10,937 nucleotides of DNA, taken from contig NZAS01000157.1 in NCBI GenBank assembly GCA_002686195.1, forward strand, positions 1-10,937, in the 5' to 3' direction. A model generated the notes under the pieces. It did not search any database. It was not told the DNA's origin and worked only from the letters and a program-made list of their open reading frames with translations. Within the stretch, counting starts at the first letter, position 1, and each line of letters opens with the position of its first letter. Below are positions 1 through 5,681 of this stretch, piece by piece. Both the position numbers and the translations under genes were made by a program. This DNA comes from Candidatus Pacearchaeota archaeon. GTDB lineage: Archaea > Nanoarchaeota > Nanoarchaeia > Pacearchaeales > GW2011-AR1.

Positions 1-722
1 ACGCTATAACCAAAGTCTAAGCCATAGCTTATTAGCTTTGCATTGTTCGGTATTGTATCGCAGTATTCAAATTGAGTATATACGTTGTCTTGACTTGAAC
101 CCTGAAGCCCTAAGCCATATATCTTCCAGTAATTTTCGTCTAAGTCTTTAAGGCGTTCTATTTCGTCTTTAATACTTTGTTCTAAAAATGGATTATCTCG
201 GTAGGTTGTTCTGTGAAATTCTGCATCGGGCCTGGTGATAACATCTTCATATATCCAGTGGTATTCGTCAGAAGGATTGTAGTCTATTATAATGCGCCCT
301 GTTGTTCTGAATATCAACTGCTGCCAGTCGTCATAATTTAACTCGTTGCACTCATTAATAAAAAGTAAATCACGCTTACGCCCTCTAACCTTTTGGCTTT
401 GATCTAAGCTGATGAACTCTACCAGGTTGTTATATAGTAAATACTCAGAGTTAGACTTATTATGATAGTCAGGATTGTATATATTATGCTTCTTTAGTAT
501 ATCAATAAAGTCACGCATTACAGTAGCTCTAAGGGCTGGAAATGTCTTACGGCATATAGTTACAACCTTTTCACTATTCTGGTTGCAGAATACAGTTATA
601 ATCCATAGAAGTATGTTGTATGTTTTGCCTGATCTTGCACCGCCCTGTTCAACTATTATCTTTTTCTCAGACTCTAGTAAGTGACGAAATACTTTATTTG
701 TCTGTATCTTTGCTGTTATCAA
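1..722 (-). CDS. terL: Terminase large subunit, C-terminal part cut by window edge
   Basis: This is the ATPase/nuclease motor that packages phage DNA into the prohead. About 240 residues are visible. Walker A is GGARSGKT (residues 27-34), followed by the RKTFPALR segment typical of phage terminases, and Walker B is LLFINE (119-124) with catalytic E124. Beyond it come the DYNPSDEYHWI segment and, near the window edge, YGLDFGYS, the first acidic strand of the RNase H-like nuclease domain. The rest of the nuclease lies outside the window. There is no ATG before Walker A and an in-frame TAG sits three codons upstream, so I chose the TTG at 722; this overlaps terS by 29 nt. The pattern best fits the Terminase_3 / PBSX-type family. 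Identity is very likely; the exact start is less certain. Confidence 0.93.
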   Translation of the reverse strand, partial: MITAKIQTNKVFRHLLESEKKIIVEQGGARSGKTYNILLWIITVFCNQNSEKVVTICRKTFPALRATVMRDFIDILKKHNIYNPDYHNKSNSEYLLYNNLVEFISLDQSQKVRGRKRDLLFINECNELNYDDWQQLIFRTTGRIIIDYNPSDEYHWIYEDVITRPDAEFHRTTYRDNPFLEQSIKDEIERLKDLDENYWKIYGLGLQGSSQDNVYTQFEYCDTIPNNAKLISYGLDFGYS

Positions 723-1059
723 TGATTTCTATTTTAAAAGCTGAAGGACCGCCCTCTATTGATAGCTCAGTTTTTTCAACATATCCACGCTTTTTTCCTT
801 TGCACTTTAAATAGAATATCGTTGAGGTTGGATTACCACCCTGTATCTGCTTATGTAGTTGGCTTTCTGCAAAGTCTACGGCTATTTCGCCAATGCCATC
901 TACTTCTTTTCTAAAGGCTTCATCGTCATTATACCAATCATAGAAAGTGCTTCTTGCTACGTCTACATTTTTACAGGCAGTAGTAACAACACCTAACGAC
1001 TTTTCAAGTGCTTTAACTAATTTCTTTTTTAATATGTCCGACTTCGTAGGTTTAGGCAT
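694..1059 (-). CDS. terS: Terminase small subunit
   Basis: This 121-aa protein probably recognises the packaging site and recruits the large subunit. Residues about 10-45 (ALEKSLGVVTTACKNVDVARSTFYDW) form a helix-turn-helix. They are followed by the helical segment AESQLHKQIQGGNPTSTIFYLKCKGKKRGY, the usual arrangement in HTH-type phage small terminases where a helical oligomerisation region follows the DNA-binding part. Length is normal for the family. It starts inside the last codons of the ParB/methyltransferase gene (8-nt overlap) and overlaps terL by 29 nt, so the three genes are translationally coupled. The call rests on the HTH, the segment before KKRGY, and its place directly before terL. 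Confidence 0.85.
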   Translation of the reverse strand: MPKPTKSDILKKKLVKALEKSLGVVTTACKNVDVARSTFYDWYNDDEAFRKEVDGIGEIAVDFAESQLHKQIQGGNPTSTIFYLKCKGKKRGYVEKTELSIEGGPSAFKIEIIDNSKDTDK

Positions 1060-2188
1060 CTTGCATTTCTTTTACTTTATAAGGCTTACCATTTACTTTA
1101 ACTTCTAAATCTTCATCAAGTTTCAACATCCTGTCTATTATTACTTGACAGTATTTATTATCAAGTTCCATTCCGTAGCATTTTCTTTTGAGTTGATGTG
1201 CTGCTACCATAGTTGTACCACTTCCTAAAAATAAATCAAGTATTAATTTATCTGAATATGATAATAGTATTTCATTAAAGAAGTCAATCACCTTTGGGCA
1301 AGTATGTCCTCCCGTATCCTTTTGTTGCTTAACATTAAACTCAAACATATCATTTGCTCTTGCTTTTCTGTCAAACTTTCCCATAAATAATATAGGTTCA
1401 CAAAGTCCTAAATTAGCAATCTTGCTGCCTGACATTTTATTCTTTGCATACCATACTGCAAACTCTGTTATATCAAAATTAGTATAATAGTATTTTAAAT
1501 TCTGTTTACCTGTCGTTATTATTTGTTTATCTGAATTATTTATTAAGTTCCAAACATAGCTTATTATAAAGTCTGCATATTGTTCATCTGTTAAATTGTC
1601 TTGATGTGTTTCATATTTATATCCGATATTGTAAGGCGGGTCCGTCAATCCTAAATCTGCTTTATCTCCATCCATTAGCTTTGCCACTTGGTCTGCATCT
1701 GTACTATCACCACACAATAACCTATGCTTTCCTATTTCTATTAAGTCCCCTAATACAATATCTGTTTCTATTTCGTCAGGAATTTGGTAATTATCTTCTT
1801 CTGCTTCTAATTCTGTTTCAACATCAAAAGGTAATTCTAAGCCCCAATCTTCTAACTGTTCTTTATCCCATTCATTAGCTAATACATCCCAATCCCAACT
1901 ACCAAAACCTACGTTATCTTTAATAATAAATTCTTGTTGCTGTGCTGGTGTTAGATCACTTGCTTTGATAATGGGTACTTCTTTTAGTCCCGCCTTTTGA
2001 CAGGCTCTAAGGCGCATATTACCGCCTAATACTACCATATCGTCATTTACTACAATAGGCCTTATCTCTAACATTTGCGGAAGTTCTTTTATTGACTTAA
2101 CAAGTTGATTAAACTTTTCGTCTTTTATATAACGCGGATTATCTGCATTAACTTTTAAGTCTGATATTTTAGCTTTAATCGTTTTCAT
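1052..2188 (-). CDS. ParB-like nuclease domain fused to a beta-class DNA N6-adenine/N4-cytosine methyltransferase
   Basis: This is a two-domain phage protein of 378 aa. Residues about 5-115 are ParB/Srx-like, with NPR near the N-terminus and the signature GGNMRLRAC (56-64), then AQQQEFIIKDNVGFGSWDWD. After an acidic linker the methyltransferase begins with motif IV TDPPYN (182-187). A central target-recognition region and GGHTCPK (resembling motif X) follow, then the AdoMet motif LDLFLGSGTT near residue 320. Motif IV before motif I makes it beta class. A TTG codon sits just upstream, but ATG at 2188 is the better start. Such fusions are common beside phage terminase genes, where they may mark or protect DNA for packaging. 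Target base and site cannot be read from sequence. Confidence 0.9.
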   Translation of the reverse strand: MKTIKAKISDLKVNADNPRYIKDEKFNQLVKSIKELPQMLEIRPIVVNDDMVVLGGNMRLRACQKAGLKEVPIIKASDLTPAQQQEFIIKDNVGFGSWDWDVLANEWDKEQLEDWGLELPFDVETELEAEEDNYQIPDEIETDIVLGDLIEIGKHRLLCGDSTDADQVAKLMDGDKADLGLTDPPYNIGYKYETHQDNLTDEQYADFIISYVWNLINNSDKQIITTGKQNLKYYYTNFDITEFAVWYAKNKMSGSKIANLGLCEPILFMGKFDRKARANDMFEFNVKQQKDTGGHTCPKVIDFFNEILLSYSDKLILDLFLGSGTTMVAAHQLKRKCYGMELDNKYCQVIIDRMLKLDEDLEVKVNGKPYKVKEMQDA

Positions 2189-2354
2189 CAATGTAACAAA
2201 GATATAAAATATTAACGTCTGTATATTCTGCTATGTTTACTACGCCATTTATATTAAATTGTTCCTTTACTACGCCACTTACTACGCTTTCATAATATAG
2301 CCCTTCAGCATCAATATAGTAATTATGTTCTATTTTAATTCTTTTTTTTGGCAT
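2175..2354 (-). CDS. Small hypothetical protein, 59 aa
   Basis: This is an unrecognised 59-residue protein beginning MPKKRIKIEHNYYIDAEGLY, just too short for usual ORF cutoffs. It fills what would otherwise be a gap. It starts 20 nt inside the end of the 77-aa gene and ends 14 nt inside the ParB/methyltransferase gene, in a different frame from each, which supports real coding. The N-terminus is basic and the C-terminus ends in IDEND. The residue pair VV occurs three times (SVVSG, GVVKE, GVVNI), encoded by near-identical GCGTAGTA stretches 12 and 30 nt apart. No domain is recognised. The protein may be a beta-rich structural or regulatory piece, but nothing fixes its role. Confidence 0.6.
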   Translation of the reverse strand: MPKKRIKIEHNYYIDAEGLYYESVVSGVVKEQFNINGVVNIAEYTDVNILYLCYIDEND

Positions 2355-2568
2355 TTAAACTTATTGATTTTGGATTATTTTTGTCGTGCCAACCTATTAA
2401 CATATTCATATAGTTTTTAAAACAAGTATTACACGCCCAACTAATAGATATTCTATTGTTAAGTGTTTTTAGTATCGGGTTAAAGTTTTCTTTTAGCCAG
2501 TTAATATCACATTCTCGCGGCAAGTGTTGCGATGTTTTATAGGTTTCTATTGCTTTTTCTATTGTCAT
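2335..2568 (-). CDS. Small hypothetical phage protein with CxxC, 77 aa
   Basis: No function is recognised. The 77-aa product is predicted to be helical at the N-terminus (MTIEKAIETYKTS). It carries WACNTCFKNYMNML in the middle, with Cys46 and Cys49 forming a single CxxC, plus a lone Cys20. The C-terminus is lysine-rich (NAKKKN). One CxxC alone cannot complete a zinc site unless the protein dimerises or uses His15 or His56 as well. The ATG overlaps the stop of the upstream membrane-protein gene by 4 nt (ATGA), so translation is coupled. It lies in the short-gene stretch before the packaging genes. Confidence 0.7.
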   Translation of the reverse strand: MTIEKAIETYKTSQHLPRECDINWLKENFNPILKTLNNRISISWACNTCFKNYMNMLIGWHDKNNPKSISLNAKKKN

Positions 2569-2786
2569 AAAAGCTTACGTTCTATAATTCTTAAAAACAA
2601 AGGGGTGGCAAGAACTAACCACCACCCCCGAACAAAACAAACTAACATTATACTAATCCAAAAAGATAAGCAGAATGAACAATTAAAGGGCTTGAAGTCA
2701 AGTCTACCCTTTAACATAGGTAATATATAATCAACCCACGTAGTAACAAAAGTAATGATTAATATTATAACTTTTATTTCACTCAT
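2565..2786 (-). CDS. Small two-span membrane protein with CxxCxxFW motif
   Basis: This 73-aa protein has a hydrophobic segment at about residues 4-22 and a second at about 43-66. Between them is a short basic loop and the motif FNCSFCLSFW (Cys36, Cys39, Phe42, Trp43). The CxxCxxFW signature at the start of a membrane helix resembles DUF1360-type membrane proteins, which occur in both bacteria and phages. The function of that family is unknown to me. Its size and two spans would also fit a holin, but no lysis gene is next to it. The start overlaps the sigma-like gene by 8 nt. A GC-rich hairpin followed by a U-rich tract lies within the last codons (see the separate entry). Confidence 0.7.
   Translation of the reverse strand: MSEIKVIILIITFVTTWVDYILPMLKGRLDFKPFNCSFCLSFWISIMLVCFVRGWWLVLATPLFLRIIERKLL
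2591..2629 (-). terminator. Terminator-like hairpin inside the 3' end of a coding region
   Basis: On the minus strand the RNA reads GGGGUGG, a 13-nt loop, CCACCCC, then UUUGUUUUU. That is a 7-bp, mostly G-C stem (plus one flanking G-U) followed by a U-rich tract. It stands out in this AT-rich sequence. It lies within codons for RGWWLVLATPLFL of the membrane-protein gene, so the base pairing could also be a by-product of tryptophan and proline codons. It would act as a partial terminator between the sigma-like and packaging transcripts. Confidence 0.4.
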
Positions 2787-3261
2787 AAAAATCTTCTAAT
2801 TCCCAGCTTTCTTTTATCTTAATACTTAGGTTGTTTATCATTAGTGAAATAGTAGAGTAGCTTATATTACTTTTTTTACTGAAGCTCTTTTTATTTCCTC
2901 TGCATAGTATCAACTGTTGCAGTAGTATTTTATCCATTCCCGATAGATTGTTTATTAGTTCATTTAGTCTTTTTTCGCTAAATCTTTTTTCGTGTTTTAT
3001 TTCAGTACCGTTTAGTTCTGAAAAGTGCTTATCTGGAAATACATAAGTTTTATAGTATTTACTTTGTTTAGAATATAGCATCAACAGGCAACATTTATAA
3101 ACGTAACTTCTTAGCATTTCTTGATCTTCTAATACTTTTAAGAAGTCTATGCCTTTTTCGTAAAGGACCAGCAGTACTTCTTGTTTATAATCATCTAAGA
3201 ACTTAACGCGATAATGTTTTCCGATGTTAGAAATGTTTTCTTCCATTTCAGATATTAACAT
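2779..3261 (-). CDS. Sigma-70-like / HTH transcription factor, 160 aa
   Basis: The N-terminal half (KFLDDYKQEVLLVLYEK through YVYKCCLLMLYSKQSKYYKTY) has the look of sigma region 2, with an acidic-aromatic helix followed by a helix with Ser/Gln/Lys and YYK. The C-terminal part (NNLSGMDKILLQQLILCRG, then FSKKSNISYSTISLMINNLSIKIKES) fits a region-4-like helix-turn-helix. Small proteins of this type are common in phages of Bacteroidota and may redirect host RNA polymerase to late promoters, though I know of little direct proof. Its position just before packaging genes fits a late-gene activator. The start could be Met1 or Met6. A 48-nt gap separates it from the nuclease gene upstream. Confidence 0.55.
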   Translation of the reverse strand: MLISEMEENISNIGKHYRVKFLDDYKQEVLLVLYEKGIDFLKVLEDQEMLRSYVYKCCLLMLYSKQSKYYKTYVFPDKHFSELNGTEIKHEKRFSEKRLNELINNLSGMDKILLQQLILCRGNKKSFSKKSNISYSTISLMINNLSIKIKESWELEDFYE

Positions 3262-3269
3262 AGTCCATA

Positions 3270-3283
3270 GCGTAAAGCGTAAA
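3270..3283. repeat. Two tandem copies of a 7-bp unit (GCGTAAA) upstream of the sigma-like gene
   Basis: Two perfect 7-bp copies lie in the short non-coding gap just before the start of the sigma-like gene. On the minus strand the unit sits within CTTTACGCTTTACGC. It may be a small operator or chance; there is no clear promoter box at the expected distance. Confidence 0.35.
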
Positions 3284-3309
3284 GTTATGTAATTTTTTTA
3301 ATATGCTTT

Positions 3310-3660
3310 TTATCTTAAATCTTCTAGTTCTTTAATGATGTTTAAAAAATCTTCTAGTTCTAAAGCTATGTAATCTAAAGAATGATTTTTACGAAAGACT
3401 ACAACAGGCATTGTTCGGGCTGGTGCATCGTTTTTACTTTGTTGTAACGCTTTCCAAATGTTTAGTTTCTCTTGGTTCTTACATTCCCAGCTAAACTCGC
3501 TTATTATACTATTGTCGTCAATGCAGATTATATCGCCTTTGAAATTAAGCCCACCGCTTAAAGGTGTGCGTCTTACGTTAGTTTCAAACTTCTTGTTAAT
3601 TTGTTTAGCTACTTCCCTTTCAAATCGTTTTCCCTTTTGTTGACTACTTTTGCCGCCCAT
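3310..3660 (-). CDS. Holliday-junction-resolvase-like PD-(D/E)XK nuclease
   Basis: This 116-aa protein carries a readable PD-(D/E)XK core. KGKRFEREVAKQI gives the helix-borne glutamates 14 and 16. RRTPLSGG is followed by KGDII with Asp43, and FSWECK supplies Glu59 and Lys61. A downstream helix has WKALQQS, then PVVVFRKN and YIALELEDFL. The order and spacing resemble Hjc-type archaeal and phage resolvases, which cut branched DNA. In phages such enzymes resolve replication intermediates before packaging, which suits its place between replication and terminase genes. It begins 2 nt after the stop of the upstream methyltransferase gene. The C-terminus repeats ELED (ELEDF and ELEDL), encoded by a 15-nt direct repeat 30 nt apart. 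Confidence 0.75.
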   Translation of the reverse strand: MGGKSSQQKGKRFEREVAKQINKKFETNVRRTPLSGGLNFKGDIICIDDNSIISEFSWECKNQEKLNIWKALQQSKNDAPARTMPVVVFRKNHSLDYIALELEDFLNIIKELEDLR

Positions 3661-3662
3661 AG

Positions 3663-4271
3663 TTAAAATATTGTTAGTTGTGCTTGATGTTGTTTTAGTC
3701 TTTTAATTGCTGCTTCGTAATAATCTGTATCTAATTCACAAGCAGTTAAATCATATCCTAAATTGTGACAAGCAATCGCAATGCTTCCACTACCTAAATG
3801 AGTTTCTAATATTTTATCATTTTCTTTTGCATAGTTCATTAATAACCATTCATAAAGTTTAATTGGCTTTTGACAGGGATGTATTGTTTGTTCTTCTCTA
3901 TGTATATTCTGCCATTTTAGATGAACATAATCAACTCTTTTTAGTCTTGAATAACTTGCTATCTCACAGACTGAAAAATTAGTTTCTCTTTTTACTCCTT
4001 TATTCCATATTATAGCGCCACCTTTATTATTAAAGCAATTATAATAATTAGCACCCCAAATAATCCGCTCTTTACTTACTCTTTGTAACTCTTTAAAATA
4101 TTCTTTAGAAGGGATATTATTATTCCACCTAACTTCTTTTCCTCTTTTATTACCTGTTTGCTGTACAAAATTACCTATTCCATAAGGTGGGTCAACAATA
4201 GCTAAATCGAAGTAGTTATCTTCATACCTTGACATCAGCTTTAAATTATCTTCGTTTGTAATTTCAATCAT
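3663..4271 (-). CDS. Beta-class DNA methyltransferase (N6-adenine or N4-cytosine) with C-terminal clamp-binding-like peptide
   Basis: This is a stand-alone phage methyltransferase of 202 aa. It has motif IV VDPPYG (26-31), a compact target-recognition region, HPCQKP (131-136, the motif X-like HPxQKP) and the AdoMet motif ETHLGSGS (156-163). Motif I normally reads DxFxGxG, so His158 replaces the usual aromatic residue; this THLGSGS form is common in small phage methyltransferases. The last residues are QAQLTIF. QLxLF-type peptides are the known binding motif for the bacterial beta sliding clamp, so the enzyme may ride on the host clamp and modify new DNA during replication. The start overlaps the 26-aa gene by 8 nt. 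Which base it methylates is not readable. Confidence 0.88.
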   Translation of the reverse strand: MIEITNEDNLKLMSRYEDNYFDLAIVDPPYGIGNFVQQTGNKRGKEVRWNNNIPSKEYFKELQRVSKERIIWGANYYNCFNNKGGAIIWNKGVKRETNFSVCEIASYSRLKRVDYVHLKWQNIHREEQTIHPCQKPIKLYEWLLMNYAKENDKILETHLGSGSIAIACHNLGYDLTACELDTDYYEAAIKRLKQHQAQLTIF

Positions 4272-4344
4272 CTTTACCCATAAATCTTAATATAAAAAAA
4301 TAACTTAATATTATTATTGTAAAAAATATGTCTGCATCAGTCAT
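4264..4344 (-). CDS. Tiny single-span membrane protein, 26 aa
   Basis: The product reads MTDADIFFTIIILSYFFI and continues LRFMGKDD. It is one hydrophobic helix with an acidic N-terminus and a charged C-terminus. It fills the apparent gap between two larger genes and overlaps both by 8 nt: its ATGACTGA start contains the stop of the 46-aa gene, and its end contains the methyltransferase start. Such tight coupling at both ends argues for real translation. It resembles the two other tiny membrane genes at 5235-5321 and 5314-5391. The function is unknown; a lysis accessory or inner-membrane exclusion role would be speculation. Confidence 0.55.
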   Translation of the reverse strand: MTDADIFFTIIILSYFFILRFMGKDD

Positions 4345-4477
4345 TTCTTTTATCCCACAGCGAGTTACATATAGCTACCGCCTGTTCTTTAGTCTTTGCT
4401 GACTTATCCCGTATTGTAATTAATACGCATCTTCTTATAAAATCTTTTTTCTTTTCGTGTGGTTTTGGTGTAGGCAT
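4337..4477 (-). CDS. Conserved phage microprotein, MPTPKP...RC...QAVAIC..W type, 46 aa
   Basis: The product begins MPTPKPHEKKKDFIRRC and ends EQAVAICNSLWDKRND. The pattern of an MPTPK start, an FI-x-RC segment and a QAVAICxSxW end matches, from memory, a small domain seen in many tailed phages, both alone and attached to head-region proteins. Its biochemical role is unknown to me. Cys18 and Cys38 could pair or bind a metal. It overlaps the end of the C5 methyltransferase gene by 74 nt in another frame, an unusually long overlap for this genome. Its stop is shared with the start of the 26-aa membrane gene. The family resemblance makes coding very likely despite the length. Confidence 0.75.
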   Translation of the reverse strand: MPTPKPHEKKKDFIRRCVLITIRDKSAKTKEQAVAICNSLWDKRND

Positions 4478-5117
4478 AATTTAATATTTTAATTTCTGTT
4501 GCTTTTATTATTTCTAAACATAATGCTTCAGGTATTTTACTACGTTCATAATTTCCCTTTAATCCCTGAGTTCCTGTGGTGCTTCCTCGTGGTGCTTCCT
4601 CGTGGTGACATTTTTTATTATTATTATAACATTTAGGTATTGGCTTCCATCCATTTTGATTAAATAAAGATCTAATATTGTTACTCCAAACATCTGTTGG
4701 CTTCATTCTATTGTCGCCATAACTACAATAAGTAATTGTTGTCCGATGAAATTCATTCATAAAATCCATTTTTCTAAGCATTCCAACAGGGTTTTCTATG
4801 TAATATAAACAATTATATTCTTTAATTAATTTAATAACATTCTTAATTAATCTATCGCTTTTTTTTGCAAAATCTGTTTTGGGAAGTTGGTTATTTCTAT
4901 GATGGGAAATTGCTGCTATTGAATAAGTAGTACAGGGTGGTGATGCCCACAGCAAGTGAGGCTTAAAAGGTATATCATTAATAGTTAAAAACTCAATATC
5001 CTTCACAAGATCAATATCTTTAAAATCATTTATATCAACACTAAAAACATTATGTCCCCTATCATCAGCTATTTTACCAACTGACCTACTACCAGCAAAT
5101 AATTCAATCACATTCAT
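4404..5117 (-). CDS. Short C5-cytosine-methyltransferase-like protein, 237 aa
   Basis: This is an AdoMet-dependent DNA cytosine methyltransferase of the short phage type. Motif I is ELFAGSRSVG (5-14), motif IV is WASPPCTTYS with catalytic Cys62, and motif VI is YYIENP with Glu108. YCSYGDNRMKPTDVWSN and APRGSTTGTQGLKG follow. The usual ENV is ENP, and a classical target-recognition domain and a GNxxP motif X are missing, so it is about 50-150 residues shorter than ordinary C5 enzymes. The motif set fits the orphan Dcm-like proteins found in many phages. The last 24 residues, from about 214, lie over the 46-aa gene and look like a run-on tail (KTTRKEKRFYKKMRINY). A 13-bp tandem repeat lies in the coding region. 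Confidence 0.82.
   Translation of the reverse strand: MNVIELFAGSRSVGKIADDRGHNVFSVDINDFKDIDLVKDIEFLTINDIPFKPHLLWASPPCTTYSIAAISHHRNNQLPKTDFAKKSDRLIKNVIKLIKEYNCLYYIENPVGMLRKMDFMNEFHRTTITYCSYGDNRMKPTDVWSNNIRSLFNQNGWKPIPKCYNNNKKCHHEEAPRGSTTGTQGLKGNYERSKIPEALCLEIIKATEIKILNYAYTKTTRKEKRFYKKMRINYNTG
4576..4607. repeat. 13-bp tandem repeat, about 2.5 copies, in the short C5 methyltransferase gene
   Basis: The unit GTGGTGCTTCCTC (plus strand) occurs at 4576-4588 and 4589-4601, with GTGGTG continuing to 4607. The unit is not a multiple of three, so gain or loss of one copy would shift the frame of the methyltransferase. It covers the codons for the CHHEEAPRGST segment. Confidence 0.85.
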
Positions 5118-5238
5118 ATTTAACTTTATTATTTTTACGATTATAATAATCTACTTTCTTTTTAAGTTTTTTAAGATCCTTATCAGGTGCTTCTACTATT
5201 ACTTTGTTGCCGTCTTTATTGATCCAAGTTGCTTTCAT
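5104..5238 (-). CDS. Small lysine-rich protein, 44 aa
   Basis: The product begins MKATWINKDGNKVIVEAP and continues DKDLKKLKKKVDYYNRKNNKVKYECD. It has a predicted short beta hairpin, then a highly basic helix, which could touch nucleic acid or a membrane surface. The start shares ATGA with the stop of the 28-aa gene, and the end overlaps the start of the C5 methyltransferase by 14 nt in another frame. It occupies a stretch otherwise empty of annotated genes. No family is recognised. Confidence 0.6.
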   Translation of the reverse strand: MKATWINKDGNKVIVEAPDKDLKKLKKKVDYYNRKNNKVKYECD

Positions 5239-5321
5239 TTTCTTATTTCTAATCCAATTAATAGTCCGAATATAAAACAAACTATATATCCTAAAATTAT
5301 ATATAACATTATTTCAGTCAT
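5235..5321 (-). CDS. Tiny single-span membrane protein, 28 aa
   Basis: The product begins MTEIMLYIILGYIVCF and continues IFGLLIGLEIRK. It is one hydrophobic helix containing glycines, with a short acidic N-terminus and a basic C-terminus. By the positive-inside rule the C-terminus would face the cytoplasm. Its ATGACTGA start overlaps the stop of the 25-aa gene by 8 nt, the same junction sequence used at 4337-4344, and its stop overlaps the next start by 4 nt. No family is recognised. Confidence 0.55.
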   Translation of the reverse strand: MTEIMLYIILGYIVCFIFGLLIGLEIRK

Positions 5322-5391
5322 TATTTAAAAACATATAATAAATACACATTCCTATTAGTCCGATCATTGTTAATAATATTATAGCAGTCAA
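5314..5391 (-). CDS. Tiny single-span membrane protein, 25 aa, TTG start
   Basis: Read from a TTG at 5391 that shares TTGA with the stop of the 97-aa gene, the product is (M)TAIILLTMIGLIGMC followed by IYYMFLNND. It is almost entirely one membrane helix. The first ATG lies at residue 9 and would leave only 17 aa. The TTG start is an inference from the overlap; the hydrophobic reading frame and tight packing are the support. It is the first of two membrane microproteins in a row. Confidence 0.42.
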   Translation of the reverse strand: MTAIILLTMIGLIGMCIYYMFLNND

Positions 5392-5681
5392 AATTCACTT
5401 AGTTTTTCAAGTTTCTTAATGTCGTTTTTAAGCTCTGCTATTACTCTAAAGTTCTTTAAATTCTGTAACTTTTCATTACTTAAATCAGTATTTTGTTTGC
5501 AACAGAAATCATATAAATCATTAATAAGCTCTATCGTTCTTTTCATCAAATCCAATACTTCTGCTGACTTTTCAGGAATTTTAAAAGTGCCATTATTCTG
5601 AATATGTTTATACTTAATTTCTTCAATGAATTTATTAAGATCAATTTTAATTTTTAATATTTCAAAGTTTGCATCGTTCAT
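5388..5681 (-). CDS. Hypothetical helical protein, 97 aa
   Basis: The function is unknown. The product is rich in Lys, Glu, Leu and Ile and is predicted to be mostly alpha-helical. It has amphipathic runs around residues 8-25 and 40-62 (VLDLMKRTIELINDLYDFCC) and a charged C-terminal helix (VIAELKNDIKKLEKLSEF) that could form a coiled coil. Two adjacent cysteines lie at about residues 60-61. It shares ATGA with the lipoprotein gene before it and ends in the start of the first tiny membrane gene. Being in the replication-side operon suggests expression early or in the middle of infection. Confidence 0.7.
   Translation of the reverse strand: MNDANFEILKIKIDLNKFIEEIKYKHIQNNGTFKIPEKSAEVLDLMKRTIELINDLYDFCCKQNTDLSNEKLQNLKNFRVIAELKNDIKKLEKLSEF

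Noticed and set aside
475..814. Plus-strand open frames of 60-70 codons opposite the terminase genes
   Set aside because: They lie antisense to clearly coding terL/terS sequence, have no recognisable protein features and no promoter or neighbours on that strand. The same applies to the plus-strand frames at 1606-1878, 2524-2730, 3458-3643, 5419-5601, 5919-6104, 6289-6477 and 10135-10446.
1342..1375. TATGTTTG with a TTTG 22 nt upstream, inside the ParB/methyltransferase gene
   Set aside because: Fits the Bacteroidota consensus loosely but lies deep in coding sequence, with spacing longer than usual; expected by chance in AT-rich DNA.
2197..2204. TATCTTTG as a promoter for the ParB/methyltransferase gene
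   Set aside because: It matches the -7 consensus but has no -33 partner at the expected distance, lies within the 59-aa gene and is only 8 nt from the start codon.
2236..2287. Three copies of TTACTACGC as iterons
   Set aside because: Spacing is in whole codons and lies within the 59-aa gene, so repeated valine pairs in the protein explain it.
3317..3361. 15-nt direct repeat (AAATCTTCTAGTTCT) as a regulatory element
   Set aside because: It lies within the resolvase-like gene and encodes the repeated ELED residues, ten codons apart; protein repetition or local duplication is enough.
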